A stretch of DNA of 28,040 bases from an uncultured Clostridia bacterium. Its GTDB lineage: Bacteria; Bacillota; Clostridia; UBA1381. Both the position numbers and the translations under genes were made by a program. The notes under the pieces were generated by a model. That model worked only from the letters and a program-made list of their open reading frames with translations. It ran no database searches and was not told where the DNA came from. Shown here in pieces: positions 8,770 to 17,950 of the stretch (position 1 is the stretch's first letter; each line of letters opens with the position of its first letter). Where the stretch lies: the NCBI GenBank assembly GCA_934463455.1, contig CAKSJU010000016.1, forward strand, positions 1-28,040, read 5' to 3'.

Positions 8770-10932
8770 TTACTTATCCGGCAGTATCTCCGGATTTGTA
8801 AGAGGAACAAGTCCCGCCGCAGAGTTCCAAAGGAACATTGACATCTTATATCCCGACGCGTCGGTCTCGCTTTCGGTACCAACCTGAAATGCTACCGCGG
8901 CATCGGTATTTTGTCCCGCTGCAAGCGAAATAGGATTGATAACCGTTTTTACAAGTGTTCCGCCCTTATACAGTGCGCCTATCAAAGCTGCTTCAAACGG
9001 CTCTCCCGAAAAGTTACCGATGTTCATGCTTCCCATTATGTCGCCTTTTTCGATTTTTTGAATCGGCATGCTCAAATCAGCGCCTATTCCCAGATTTGAA
9101 AAACCGTCTACCCATGTATATACGCTGCTGAATGATTTATCGGAAATTTTTACTCCCTCGGGCGTATATTCTCCGCATGTTACTTCATTTCCGAATTCGC
9201 TTACCGCTCTTATCTCATATTTACCTTTTTGAATACTTCCGAGAGAGAATCTTCTGCCCGCAGCGCCCGTCCATGCAAGCGGTGTTTCGTTAAGCTTTGT
9301 TTCCTTTCCGTCCGCCGCTATGTGGTACACATTTACGCCCAGACCGTCCACTCCGTTTTGATCCAAATTCTCTTCATCCCATGTAAGGGCAAAATCATTC
9401 GAAAAGTCCATAGATATATTTTTGATATGATGTCCCGCTTCGGTATAGATTGCCGGAACAAAATCAGCGCCGTCTTTTTCGTACATTCTTATATCGTCAA
9501 CATATATTGTTGTCGGATATGTCGATTTAAAGCAAACTCTTACCATGTGACCCGTCACGGTTTGGGTCGGCGTCCACTCAAAGCTGTGGCGGACCCAATC
9601 TCCGTCGGCAACGGCACCGGTTGCTGTTGCAAAGGTCTGTCCGTTTGTCAATGCAAATATTGTCGCAGATGCGGTAGCTTTGCCGTCCGCAGCTTTTGCA
9701 TACCATTCTATTCCGTAGGTTTTGCCCGCTTCGTAGGTTTTGTTCGGAGCATATTGAAGGCGTGCTTCTCCGCCCAAAATATCACAGGCAAAGCTTGCAT
9801 ATCCGCTTCTCTTTTGGTCAAAATTCAGATACCAGCTTCCGTTTTTAATTCCGTCTCCGGCAGGGTTGTCACCCACGTTTGCGTACCATGAGCCGCCGAA
9901 CGACCAGCCGTTTTTGTCATAGTTATAATTTGTAATATTTTCGCCGTTTCTTAAGGTTCTGCCGTCAATTATTGTTTCAATATCTGCATATGTATCCGTT
10001 GTTGTGACAATTTTGTATTTTTTATATGTCTTTTCCGCAAGATTTGTAATATCAAAATAGCAGTTCGCATTTTTCGCAAGGCTCACTGTTTCCGGAAGAG
10101 CATCGGCAGAATCCAGCACCGATACCGGATTTGCCTCGTCGGTAACATCATAAACAACTACGCTCTTTAATGCTGAAAGCGGCGGATTTTTCCACGAAAT
10201 ACGCAGGGTATTGTCATTTATCGGAGTTACTCCCGCAAAATTAACCGTTCTTGTATCAACATTTGCCGCGTCTTCAAAGCTTTCGTTTATATACGTTACC
10301 CATTTGCTGCCTATAAGACATTCAAGCTTTATATCGTCTATATACGCTCCGCAGGCATGCGTTCCGCCGATTCCCATAAGCCAGCCATTCGTTCCGGGCC
10401 ATTTGCCCTCCCATGAATATGTTCTCCAAACTGCTCCGTTTTTCTCTTCCTCCGTAATTTTCATATCACTGAATTTTACTTGTATTCCGGTATTATCGCA
10501 CAAGCCTGCATTGGGCGGAATATGAGTTGTATCTCCGGTTATCTTACAGCTGAATCTGAATGTTTTGTTCCGAGGATCAATATATCTTGTCTCTCCGCTT
10601 TCGGTAATTCCATCCTGCTTGGCAAGCTCACACCCGAAGTCGGTGTGAAAATGTTGTTTCCACCAGGCATTGCAGCAATCCATATAAAGCGAATGTGTTC
10701 CCGAATAACTTTGATTTGTGCTGATATGTGCCGCATATCCCTCCGGATTTCCCAGCTTTCTTCCGAAGATGTTGCTGTCATTGTTGAATTTAAAGTATCT
10801 GCTGTAGATGTACTTTGTTCCGTACTCGCCCTCCGAGTGTCCGCTGCTTGCCGCAAGCGCGGTCATTCCGGACGCCAAAATCGCCGTGCTGACGAAAATG
10901 GCAGCCGCCTTTTTGATTTTTTGTCTTAACAT
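8770..10932 (-). CDS. Secreted multidomain carbohydrate-binding-type protein, no recognised catalytic domain
   Basis: The product is 720 residues with a signal peptide of about 27 residues (ends MTALAA). From the sequence I read a jelly-roll module (about 35-215, with GAYIDDIKL), a fibronectin III-like domain (about 225-330), a second CBM4/9-like jelly roll (about 335-490, ending TIYVDDIRMYE), another fibronectin III-like domain (about 490-600), and a C-terminal beta-sandwich (about 600-720, ending in MFLWNSAAGLVPL). The repeated [IV]DD motif near the end of each jelly roll is typical of CBM4/9/22-type folds. AAGGAG lies 10 nt before the ATG. There is no SLH, LPXTG or dockerin, so surface retention would need a partner. 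It is probably a glycan-binding or scaffold component of the locus; that role is inference. Confidence 0.82.
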   Translation of the reverse strand: MLRQKIKKAAAIFVSTAILASGMTALAASSGHSEGEYGTKYIYSRYFKFNNDSNIFGRKLGNPEGYAAHISTNQSYSGTHSLYMDCCNAWWKQHFHTDFGCELAKQDGITESGETRYIDPRNKTFRFSCKITGDTTHIPPNAGLCDNTGIQVKFSDMKITEEEKNGAVWRTYSWEGKWPGTNGWLMGIGGTHACGAYIDDIKLECLIGSKWVTYINESFEDAANVDTRTVNFAGVTPINDNTLRISWKNPPLSALKSVVVYDVTDEANPVSVLDSADALPETVSLAKNANCYFDITNLAEKTYKKYKIVTTTDTYADIETIIDGRTLRNGENITNYNYDKNGWSFGGSWYANVGDNPAGDGIKNGSWYLNFDQKRSGYASFACDILGGEARLQYAPNKTYEAGKTYGIEWYAKAADGKATASATIFALTNGQTFATATGAVADGDWVRHSFEWTPTQTVTGHMVRVCFKSTYPTTIYVDDIRMYEKDGADFVPAIYTEAGHHIKNISMDFSNDFALTWDEENLDQNGVDGLGVNVYHIAADGKETKLNETPLAWTGAAGRRFSLGSIQKGKYEIRAVSEFGNEVTCGEYTPEGVKISDKSFSSVYTWVDGFSNLGIGADLSMPIQKIEKGDIMGSMNIGNFSGEPFEAALIGALYKGGTLVKTVINPISLAAGQNTDAAVAFQVGTESETDASGYKMSMFLWNSAAGLVPLTNPEILPDK

Positions 10933-10967
10933 TTTTTTACAACTCCTTTTTATAGTTTCAATATATA

Positions 10968-11000
10968 AATTACCGCCGTTTTGCCGTTCGGCGGGTAATT
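10968..11000. other. Intercistronic hairpin
   Basis: The arm AATTACCGCCG (10968-10978) pairs with 10989-11000 with one bulged C, around a 10-nt loop. It fills much of the 75-nt gap between two - strand genes. There is no clear U-run on the transcribed strand, so an mRNA-stability or partial-attenuation role is more likely than termination. Confidence 0.4.
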
Positions 11001-11007
11001 ACACAAA

Positions 11008-13515
11008 TTATTCCGCCGTTTTCGGACCTTCGAGAGCTTCGTGACTTCTTAAAATAGTTTTATTTTCACGATTATCCCACATGAAAAGCTTAAGCGTATA
11101 TTTTTTTCCGTCGTCGGGAACATTGATTTTCACGGAAAGCTCTTTTCTTACATCTCCCGCCTGAACAACCGTATTTTCCGACACAACGCTGCCGCACATC
11201 TTAAAGCCGTCGTAAAGCGCAGCAATCAGCGTAACCTTAAAATCATCGCCCATGCTTTTGTTTTTCGCAAAAACCTTTGCCGTGATTTCTCCGGCTTCAA
11301 CCGCAGAAAGCTTTACACCCTCTTTTTCAAAGGTGACATCCTGCAAGGAATATGACGGAGCGGTCGGCACAACCGATATTTTTGTTTCTTCCCCTTCTTT
11401 TCCGAAGCTGTCAACCGGAACTATTGCAAGCTTATGCGCCTTATCGTTTTCCAGCTCAAATATCGTCGCTTCATTCTGAGTATAACTGCCCTTAAAGCTC
11501 TTTTCATCGTCAAATTCTTCATAAACATTGACATAGCTTGTCAAAGCCTGCATGGCATTTGTCCAGCTCAAGGTTACCTTGCCGTCCTGCGCCTTGTACG
11601 CCGCATCGGTCACAGCCGGAAGCTTATCGGTTCGGTCGGTTTCAAAATCTCCGCCCGTAACCATGTTTTTCTCCTCCGGGTCGTCCGCCTCAAATACCTC
11701 CAGGTCGTCAATCCAGAAATCTTCACATTTTCCGTCGGTCAGGAAAAACATTTGGTTTGATTTTTCCGTAAGATTGGAAAATTCAAGCTCATACAGCTTC
11801 CAATCCTCGGTCAGTCCGCTTAGCCCGACCATTTTTTTCGAGTTTGCCCAACCGGCATAAAATCTTATATTGCTTGCATTTCTTCCTTTTGCGTAAAATC
11901 TCAGCTTGTACGAGGTATCCGCCTTAAAAGCGCAGCCGTTATAAGCAAGATAACAATATCTGTTGCCCTCGCTCCCCGCAATGCTTGTGCTCATATAAAG
12001 AGAGCTGTTTCCCGAATGTTTTTCGGTTGTATCAAGCCTTATAATTCCCGGAATATTCTCCGAAGCTCCCGTCGAATAATATGTTGCCCAGGTGTTTATT
12101 TTGCTCGGGCGCTGCACGCTTCCCGCAATTGCGTCAAAAGCCGCACTCTCTTTTGTTCCGTCGTTAAACTCGCAGTTAAGCTTGAAGAAATATCTTGTCC
12201 CTTTTTCCAATCCGTTCACTTCACAATAGTTTACCGCATTGTTATCAAGATTAAAATCAATGCCCTCGATTCTTTTTGCCTCGCTGTTTTCAATTCGGTC
12301 GAGTGTTATGCTTTTAATATCCGTTGACTTCGGGTTGTAAAAAGCAATTGCAACGGACGGATCTTTTTCATCGTTCATAAAGCCTGTCGGGCTTATATGA
12401 TGAAAATTCGCACGCTGTTTCAGCTCCGGCTTCCAATCGGGCGGAGTTTTCAGCGTTGTTCCCTCAATCAGGGTTTCGGAAACATTTGTCTCAACGCTTG
12501 CGTCCTCTTTTGTCCTGTCGGTTTTTATAACCAGCTTATATGTATACTTTGTCTCACTTTCAAGTCCGCTTATGCGGCAGGAGGACATTTCGTTTGCCTC
12601 GGTATTTACATCCGAAAACTTATTGTCCGACGAGCCTCGGTCTACCGAAAAAATCGGCTCAAGAGCGGACACGTCCGCGTCGGGGTTTTCCGTTACATCG
12701 TACAGACTTATGTTTATAATTCCGCTTTCTTCTCTTCCGCTTGTTTTGATTTGATTGTTGGATACCGTCCATCCGACATTTTTGTTCATCGGATTTCGCC
12801 ATGAAAGCTTCAGCTCTCCGTAATTTTCCGCCTCTGCCGAAACGCTTGACGGATTATACATATCAACCTTTTGAGCGTCCTCAAATCCGTAATCCAAAAG
12901 CACTCTGTTTTCGGTATTGTTTTTCAGATATAAGTCGTCTATATACACATTTTCCGCACCGCCGAGAACAAAATGCAGATACGGACCGTTGTTTGAAAGC
13001 GTATTAAACGTCTGTGTATAAATTCTCCAGCCGTCCGGGTCGTTGGAGTCCAGCGGCTCGTTCGCCATTCTGTTTATAAAATAATACGGCGGTACTCCGT
13101 CTGCCGACTGTCCCGGCTGACCCGTTTGGTTTATTCTCATCAAATTCAGCTTGCCGCCCTCGGCGATTTTGATTTTTACCGAAAAAGTATATTCGGTATT
13201 TGCCGCAAGATTGGACGGCATGGAAAAGCTTGCGTCCTTTGTATTCCCCAGATATTGTTCAACATCCGCCGAATCCGCTCCCCTTTTGTAGGTGTCGGCA
13301 AAAAGCGAATATTTACCGCTTGCCTTTTCCGTCTCGGAAAGACGAAGCGCAATGTCGTTCGGAAATCTTTCCATGTAGCTGTATACATATCTGTTCGAAT
13401 TGAACTTTATTGTCGGCGAATAAAAAGTTTCATTTGTTTCGGAAGCTGCAAGTATCGGAGCTGCCGACGAAAAAATCATGCAAACCGAAGCAAGAAAACA
13501 TATTATCTTTTTCAT
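11008..13515 (-). CDS. Secreted multidomain carbohydrate-binding-type protein, paralogous in layout to its neighbour
   Basis: The product is 835 residues with a signal peptide of about 23 residues (ends PILAA). The order appears to be a jelly-roll module (25-190, ending VYIDDLYLK), two fibronectin III-like domains (about 205-355 and 356-465), a second jelly roll (about 470-620, ending FWIDDLEVFE), another fibronectin III-like domain (about 625-715), and a C-terminal beta-sandwich with the end motif KLFMWDNRENKTIL. That last domain matches the one ending FLWNSAAG in the downstream protein. The start ATG has AAGGAG 10 nt upstream. No catalytic motif and no surface anchor are visible. The gene sits 17 nt after the SLH-protein gene, in the same operon. 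A glycan-capture or scaffold role is inferred from domain type and context. Confidence 0.82.
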   Translation of the reverse strand: MKKIICFLASVCMIFSSAAPILAASETNETFYSPTIKFNSNRYVYSYMERFPNDIALRLSETEKASGKYSLFADTYKRGADSADVEQYLGNTKDASFSMPSNLAANTEYTFSVKIKIAEGGKLNLMRINQTGQPGQSADGVPPYYFINRMANEPLDSNDPDGWRIYTQTFNTLSNNGPYLHFVLGGAENVYIDDLYLKNNTENRVLLDYGFEDAQKVDMYNPSSVSAEAENYGELKLSWRNPMNKNVGWTVSNNQIKTSGREESGIINISLYDVTENPDADVSALEPIFSVDRGSSDNKFSDVNTEANEMSSCRISGLESETKYTYKLVIKTDRTKEDASVETNVSETLIEGTTLKTPPDWKPELKQRANFHHISPTGFMNDEKDPSVAIAFYNPKSTDIKSITLDRIENSEAKRIEGIDFNLDNNAVNYCEVNGLEKGTRYFFKLNCEFNDGTKESAAFDAIAGSVQRPSKINTWATYYSTGASENIPGIIRLDTTEKHSGNSSLYMSTSIAGSEGNRYCYLAYNGCAFKADTSYKLRFYAKGRNASNIRFYAGWANSKKMVGLSGLTEDWKLYELEFSNLTEKSNQMFFLTDGKCEDFWIDDLEVFEADDPEEKNMVTGGDFETDRTDKLPAVTDAAYKAQDGKVTLSWTNAMQALTSYVNVYEEFDDEKSFKGSYTQNEATIFELENDKAHKLAIVPVDSFGKEGEETKISVVPTAPSYSLQDVTFEKEGVKLSAVEAGEITAKVFAKNKSMGDDFKVTLIAALYDGFKMCGSVVSENTVVQAGDVRKELSVKINVPDDGKKYTLKLFMWDNRENKTILRSHEALEGPKTAE

Positions 13516-13532
13516 TGTGACGTCTCTCCTTT

Positions 13533-16112
13533 CTAATTTTTATAAATAACAATATCGTTTATCGTTCCGTAGCCGACACGTCCGGCTATAAAGCTGCCCG
13601 CGGTCAAATCTTTTATTGTCCCCGTTCTCACTTTCCCATCCTCGATAAGAACAACATTCGGTGCATTCGGATTTTTAAGATAAACCGAGCCGTTTTCATT
13701 TATTTTCATCTTCAATACGTTTCTCGACGAATCCACCGCCTCAACATATCCGCTTATATCAATGCTTACGTTGTACATATCCGGCTCGCCGTCGTCACTC
13801 AAACGTCCCACATCATCGATTGAAAATACTTTTTCCGTTCCGGTAACATATTTTTTTCTGTCTTTTGATACCTGAATTACGTCTCCGAGCTTCAATCCGT
13901 CAAAAACGTTCTCCGTTTTTCCCGTGAGAATTACCTTGTCTTCTCCGTCTCCGGCACAATCCAAAACAGATATGATTTCTTCGTTTTCGTCTACCTGTCT
14001 GGATATGCTTCTAACCACATAATATACATTGCTTCTGTTGTTTTCGTTTATATTCGCAAGACTTTGTTCAAGCTTAAAAATGCTGCTGTGTCCGAAATCG
14101 TCCGCATCATAAACCTCCATGTTATATCTTGCCGTTTCGGTTTTTAATATCCCGGGGCCCTCTATTTTGTAATCATCATCCGCCGCCGATTTGTCGGTCG
14201 GGATTACAAATATTTTAGCGTCACCGTTAAAGAAATATCTGTCCCCCAGGTTTTTCGAAGTACCGACATACATAAATTCCCGAAGTCCCGAAGTGGTAAA
14301 TATATTTTCGCGGTATCTGTCGCTTTCCTCCGCTGTTCTGATATATTTTATTTCATCTCTTATCAGCCTGTATCTTACCATCTGCGACGCGGCTATGCCG
14401 CCCGGTGCAAAGATATTCGGAATTTTTTCGCTGTCTATATACTCGCCGTTGTATTTTACTCTTTCGGCAAACATAAGCTTTTTCCATTCGCCGTCTTGAG
14501 TAAACATTTTGCAGGCATACCGGTCATCGTCTTCGTCATATATTCTTTTTAAATATCCGTAAAGCTCGCCGCCCTCGCTGCTTTTTTCAAAAGCTGCAAT
14601 CCTGCCGGTAAAATCCAGATAAAACTTGTACATCGTTCCGGCTTCCGGACTTACAAGCGCACTGTCTCCCGCTTCAAGAGCCTCCTCCGTCAGCGGATTT
14701 AACAAATATGTACCGTCGTCGGTTTCTATTTCGGTTTCACCGTCTTCGTTTGTTCTTTTTGCGCGCAGTGTGCCCTCAACGGTATTCGAGGACGCATATA
14801 TTTTTATTATGTCGCCGCCCTCTCCGCGCGAACGGGTCACAAGCAGCACATCCTTTGAGCCTATCCCGAAGCGGTCGGTCTTTTCTCCGTCCTTTTCTAT
14901 GTATAAGCTTCTTTCAATATCCGGGTCAAGCACCGAAATTTCATCAATTCCGCTTTCAAGCTTATTGTAAATCTTTTTCTCGAGAGCCGAATAACGGTCA
15001 AGCCACATTAATTCGTACGAGGTTACAAACGCATACTCCGCCGTACCGTCGCCGTTGTTATCCAAAAGTCTCAAAGAGCCGTATTTCGGCTTTAAATCCT
15101 CAATATCGTAGTCAAGATATGCCGCTCCGTTGTAAATCACCTTGAGCGCACGGCTGATTTTCATGTTTTTTTCCTTTTCGCCGTATCTGTACTCAACTCT
15201 TTGTGCGGTAACATTATCGATATTTTTCTCCTCAATTGTCACCGATTTATTTTTATTGTCCCTCGGCTTTACATAAAGCGCGGTTTTATCGCCGTTTTCC
15301 GATTTGTACCACAGCTTTATATCCATGCCCAAAAATTCCGATTTATCCTGACACGGATCATTGTCGTAAATTGTATTGTTTACTTCAATTGTACCTTTCG
15401 GGTCGGTCTTTACTCTTAATCCGTCGGTATATATGTCGGAGGTCATAATTCCCTCATCGGTATATATCCTGCGGTAAACCTCCAAAACCGTGCCCTTTTT
15501 GTGCGTACCGAAAACAAAGGTATTGTCCTCCGTCATATCAACGCCGAAAGGCTCTATGTCTATTATGTTTTCCATAAGCGTAAGGAGCTTATCCTTTTCG
15601 AGTGCTTCGGAATAATCGCCGCCGATACCGTCGGCAAATCCGAATTTCTGAGCGGTTGAAATATAAGTTTCTCCCGCAAAATTATCAACATAAAAATTAT
15701 ATCCCAGTGCCTTTACGGCAACAATGAGTGCCTGTTCAACCGTCAGAGCAAGCTCAGGGCTAAATTCGTTGTCTCCAGTTCCGCTGACGATATTCTTCTC
15801 CCAAAGATACGAAATTCCGTCCTTGTATTCGCTCTCGGCTATATCGGTAAGAGTGCAGCTTTCGCCCGCGCTCGGAACATCATCCGTAAGCACTCCGGCA
15901 ATCATAGAACAAAACTCGCCCCTGCTCACATAAGGAATATCGTAAAAATCGGCGCAATCCTTATAGTTTTTGATTATTCCCAGCGCCGACAGCATGTCAT
16001 ACCTTTCGTCGGCAGATACAACCTGCACCTCGGTTTCTTGTTCCGTCTCTTCGGCAAATGCCGTACACGGCAGCATAACCGCCGCCAACAGTAATGCAAT
16101 TATTTTTTTCAC
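13533..16112 (-). CDS. Secreted SLH-domain protein with large domain of unknown function
   Basis: The product is 859 residues, starting at a GTG (16110-16112). GGGAGG precedes that GTG by 9 nt, and it begins a clean signal peptide (ends CTAFA, residue 20). An ATG at 16170-16172 would add 20 residues that spoil the signal sequence. The GTG overlaps the upstream TGA in a GTGA arrangement, implying translational coupling. Residues about 35-175 hold two to three SLH-like repeats (YVSRGEF; GISYLWEKNIVSG). The remaining 680 or so residues are beta-rich with small OB-like or barrel segments and an Asp-rich loop DNNGDGTAEY near 350 that resembles a calcium-binding loop. I do not recognise the large region. 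It could be a wall-anchored scaffold or receptor for the secreted enzymes encoded downstream. Confidence 0.83.
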   Translation of the reverse strand: MKKIIALLLAAVMLPCTAFAEETEQETEVQVVSADERYDMLSALGIIKNYKDCADFYDIPYVSRGEFCSMIAGVLTDDVPSAGESCTLTDIAESEYKDGISYLWEKNIVSGTGDNEFSPELALTVEQALIVAVKALGYNFYVDNFAGETYISTAQKFGFADGIGGDYSEALEKDKLLTLMENIIDIEPFGVDMTEDNTFVFGTHKKGTVLEVYRRIYTDEGIMTSDIYTDGLRVKTDPKGTIEVNNTIYDNDPCQDKSEFLGMDIKLWYKSENGDKTALYVKPRDNKNKSVTIEEKNIDNVTAQRVEYRYGEKEKNMKISRALKVIYNGAAYLDYDIEDLKPKYGSLRLLDNNGDGTAEYAFVTSYELMWLDRYSALEKKIYNKLESGIDEISVLDPDIERSLYIEKDGEKTDRFGIGSKDVLLVTRSRGEGGDIIKIYASSNTVEGTLRAKRTNEDGETEIETDDGTYLLNPLTEEALEAGDSALVSPEAGTMYKFYLDFTGRIAAFEKSSEGGELYGYLKRIYDEDDDRYACKMFTQDGEWKKLMFAERVKYNGEYIDSEKIPNIFAPGGIAASQMVRYRLIRDEIKYIRTAEESDRYRENIFTTSGLREFMYVGTSKNLGDRYFFNGDAKIFVIPTDKSAADDDYKIEGPGILKTETARYNMEVYDADDFGHSSIFKLEQSLANINENNRSNVYYVVRSISRQVDENEEIISVLDCAGDGEDKVILTGKTENVFDGLKLGDVIQVSKDRKKYVTGTEKVFSIDDVGRLSDDGEPDMYNVSIDISGYVEAVDSSRNVLKMKINENGSVYLKNPNAPNVVLIEDGKVRTGTIKDLTAGSFIAGRVGYGTINDIVIYKN

Positions 16113-17734
16113 TTGCCGCTGCCTCCCTTCAAAAGCCTGTAAACTATAACCGCAGCCTGCGCCCTTGTGCAATTTGCGTTCGGGTTATACATATTTTCGC
16201 CCATACCCGAAATTATATTTTCATTTTTCATCGCGTAAACGCTGTCCTTGGCATAATCGCTTATGTCTGCGTCATCCGCAAAAGCTTCTCCTCTGTCCGA
16301 GCTAAGCCCGAAATTCATCATTTTTGCCGCACGTGCCGCAAAAACCGCCGCATCCTGGCGGGTGATAAGGTCTCCCGCACCGAATCTTCCGTCGCCGTAG
16401 CCCGATACTATATTCAAGGTAACCGCCTTTTTTATTATGCTTTCGTACCATGCTCCGCTTTTAACATCCGAAAATTCAATTTCCGCCTCCGCGGCATCCC
16501 CGGCATTTATCGCACGCATGAGCATTGCTATAAATTCTTCCCTTTTTACGTTATCGTCCGGAGCAAAATTTTTCTCGTCTCTGCCCGAAACAACACCCTT
16601 TGAAAAAAGCTCCTCAACCGCTTCTTTATACCATGCGCCGTTTTCAATGTCGTCAAACGATTTATTTTGATTGTTCGGAGAAATAATTCCCACTGCCGTA
16701 TCAGCCGCACTTGAATTTTTCGAGCCGCCGCCTCCACCTCCCAAGCTGCCGCCGCCGGTTGTTCCGCCGCCGGTCTCCGATTTGGTTATTGATTTTGCAA
16801 GCAATGCGTCAAGTCCGCCGGTAAGGCTGCCGAACTCAGGCAGGCTTACAAGCTTTTCCGCCGTCAGATATTTATCCTTTTCCGAAAGTGCGGAAAAAGA
16901 TAAATATGCCGCCGTACCCGCTACTTCAAGCTCCAAAGAGTATCTTCCCAGCAAATTCGGAATATCGCTGTATTTCGCATTGTTCACAAGATAATATGCC
17001 GATATTGTTTTATAAGCTTTTTCCGCATCCTCAACCGCGGCAATTCCGCCGCGTGAAAGCATATTACTTTTTATAAACTGCTTTTTGTTTTCATCGGTTT
17101 CTTTTGAAAACGGCACCTGTTCAAATTCAAATTCACATCCGCCGAAAGCCGCAGCAGCGCCCTCGGTGTAGTTGTTTTTCTTGCTGCAAACAAAAAAACA
17201 TCTGTTAAGCTCAATATAAAAATTATCCGCATTCGGATTTCGTTCCGCAAGAATGTCCAGTGCTTCGTTTTTGACCGCCGCGTTTGCATTCAGCTTATCA
17301 ATGTCTATTCCCTCCATCTCAAACGCCGTTTTGTAGTCGGCGTCGGAAAGAGTATCGGAAAGCACAGCTTTATCCGATAGGCTGTCGATACATTTTTGCA
17401 GTGCTTCCTCGCGTACAGCCGCTCCCGAAAATGCAAAGCTTACGGCTTCCTCCGTTTTTCCCTGCGGTTTTACCGAAACCGTTATTTCTTTATTTTTAAG
17501 TGTTTCGGGCAACTCGAATTTAAGCGTATACCCGCCGTCCTTATCGCTGATAATTTCATCATAAAAATAGTATGTATTTTCCGCATCGCTGACCGCCGCG
17601 CTTACCGCAGTATTCGCGTCCGTTTTTCCCGATACGCCGATTGTCTTTTCTCTTATATCACCCGGTACAAGTGCATATGCTTCATTTGCGCACAACATAG
17701 CGCAGATAAAACATGCCATGATATGTTTTTTCAT
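16109..17734 (-). CDS. Secreted protein with three C-terminal SLH repeats
   Basis: The product is 541 residues with a signal peptide MKKHIMACFICAMLCANEAYA. A bacterial Ig-like domain (about 22-105; GGYTLKFELP) is followed by a mostly helical region (about 105-310) and a Gly/Ser linker (about 314-341). Three SLH repeats come next (about 359-408, 420-473 and 484-537), each with the AWY/DY...GxxSGxxxxxFxPxxxxTR-type pattern. SLH repeats bind pyruvylated secondary cell-wall polymer, so this protein should sit on the cell wall. It is the first gene of the - strand cluster, behind the promoter at 17849-17877. AAGGAAGG lies just before the ATG. The N-terminal part probably contacts a partner or glycan; that is inference. 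Confidence 0.87.
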   Translation of the reverse strand: MKKHIMACFICAMLCANEAYALVPGDIREKTIGVSGKTDANTAVSAAVSDAENTYYFYDEIISDKDGGYTLKFELPETLKNKEITVSVKPQGKTEEAVSFAFSGAAVREEALQKCIDSLSDKAVLSDTLSDADYKTAFEMEGIDIDKLNANAAVKNEALDILAERNPNADNFYIELNRCFFVCSKKNNYTEGAAAAFGGCEFEFEQVPFSKETDENKKQFIKSNMLSRGGIAAVEDAEKAYKTISAYYLVNNAKYSDIPNLLGRYSLELEVAGTAAYLSFSALSEKDKYLTAEKLVSLPEFGSLTGGLDALLAKSITKSETGGGTTGGGSLGGGGGGSKNSSAADTAVGIISPNNQNKSFDDIENGAWYKEAVEELFSKGVVSGRDEKNFAPDDNVKREEFIAMLMRAINAGDAAEAEIEFSDVKSGAWYESIIKKAVTLNIVSGYGDGRFGAGDLITRQDAAVFAARAAKMMNFGLSSDRGEAFADDADISDYAKDSVYAMKNENIISGMGENMYNPNANCTRAQAAVIVYRLLKGGSGK

Positions 17735-17801
17735 GAATCTGTAACCTTCCTTTCAGCATTATGTACATTCTTTCGACTGTTGACAGCTTTTTTCGGGCAT
17801 T

Positions 17802-17828
17802 TTCCGCCGCTTTGCAGCGCTTTCGGAA
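17802..17828 (-). promoter_or_regulatory. Imperfect 5'UTR stem of the SLH-GH42 operon
   Basis: TTCCG (17802-17806) pairs with CGGAA (17824-17828), and the inner CGCT (17808-17811) pairs with AGCG (17816-17819), separated by an asymmetric internal loop. It lies in the roughly 108-nt leader between the predicted start of transcription and the first gene. I do not recognise a riboswitch class. Confidence 0.3.
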
Positions 17829-17848
17829 TAATGTCCGGCTTTATTTTC

Positions 17849-17877
17849 ATTATACTATTTTCAAAATGCACTGTCAA
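17849..17877 (-). promoter_or_regulatory. Sigma-A promoter of the SLH-GH42 operon
   Basis: On the - strand, TTGACA (complement of 17872-17877) is followed after exactly 17 nt by TATAAT (complement of 17849-17854). Both boxes match consensus. Transcription would start near 17842, giving a leader of about 108 nt before the ATG at 17734. Such a strong core promoter suggests that control comes from repression, or from a block upstream, unless the AraC neighbour acts as a modulator. Confidence 0.85.
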
Positions 17878-17903
17878 TATACAATTTTTTACTATTATTA
17901 CAT

Positions 17904-17947
17904 TTTTTAATATTTTGTGGGCATTATTTTATAAATTTTTAATATTT
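17904..17947. repeat. 12-nt direct repeat in the divergent control region
   Basis: TTTTTAATATTT occurs at 17904-17915 and again at 17936-17947, 32 bp apart, close to three helical turns. Both copies lie between the two divergent -35 boxes. The second copy continues to share TTTAATATTTATA with 20465-20477, upstream of the solute-binding-protein promoter. Same-face repeats suit an AraC-type operator. The sequence is AT-rich, so chance similarity is possible. Confidence 0.35.
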
Positions 17948-17950
17948 ATA

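Noticed and set aside
12340..12430. Segment resembling the GH32 motif (HHISPTGFMND) in the 835-residue binding protein
   Set aside because: It lies at a fibronectin III-like domain boundary, the following sequence lacks the other GH32 blocks, and the five-blade propeller length is absent. Probably coincidental, or a distant remnant.
16113..16172. Upstream ATG start for the SLH protein, 20 codons before the GTG
   Set aside because: It has no matching ribosome binding site, it would place a charged, cysteine-containing stretch before the signal peptide, and the GTG has GGGAGG at the right distance.
16715..16790. Gly/Ser-rich stretch considered as a tandem repeat or possible CRISPR-like array
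   Set aside because: It is a low-complexity GGC/GGT-codon linker before SLH repeats, with no spacer-repeat periodicity. No CRISPR array, tRNA or insertion sequence was seen anywhere in the window.
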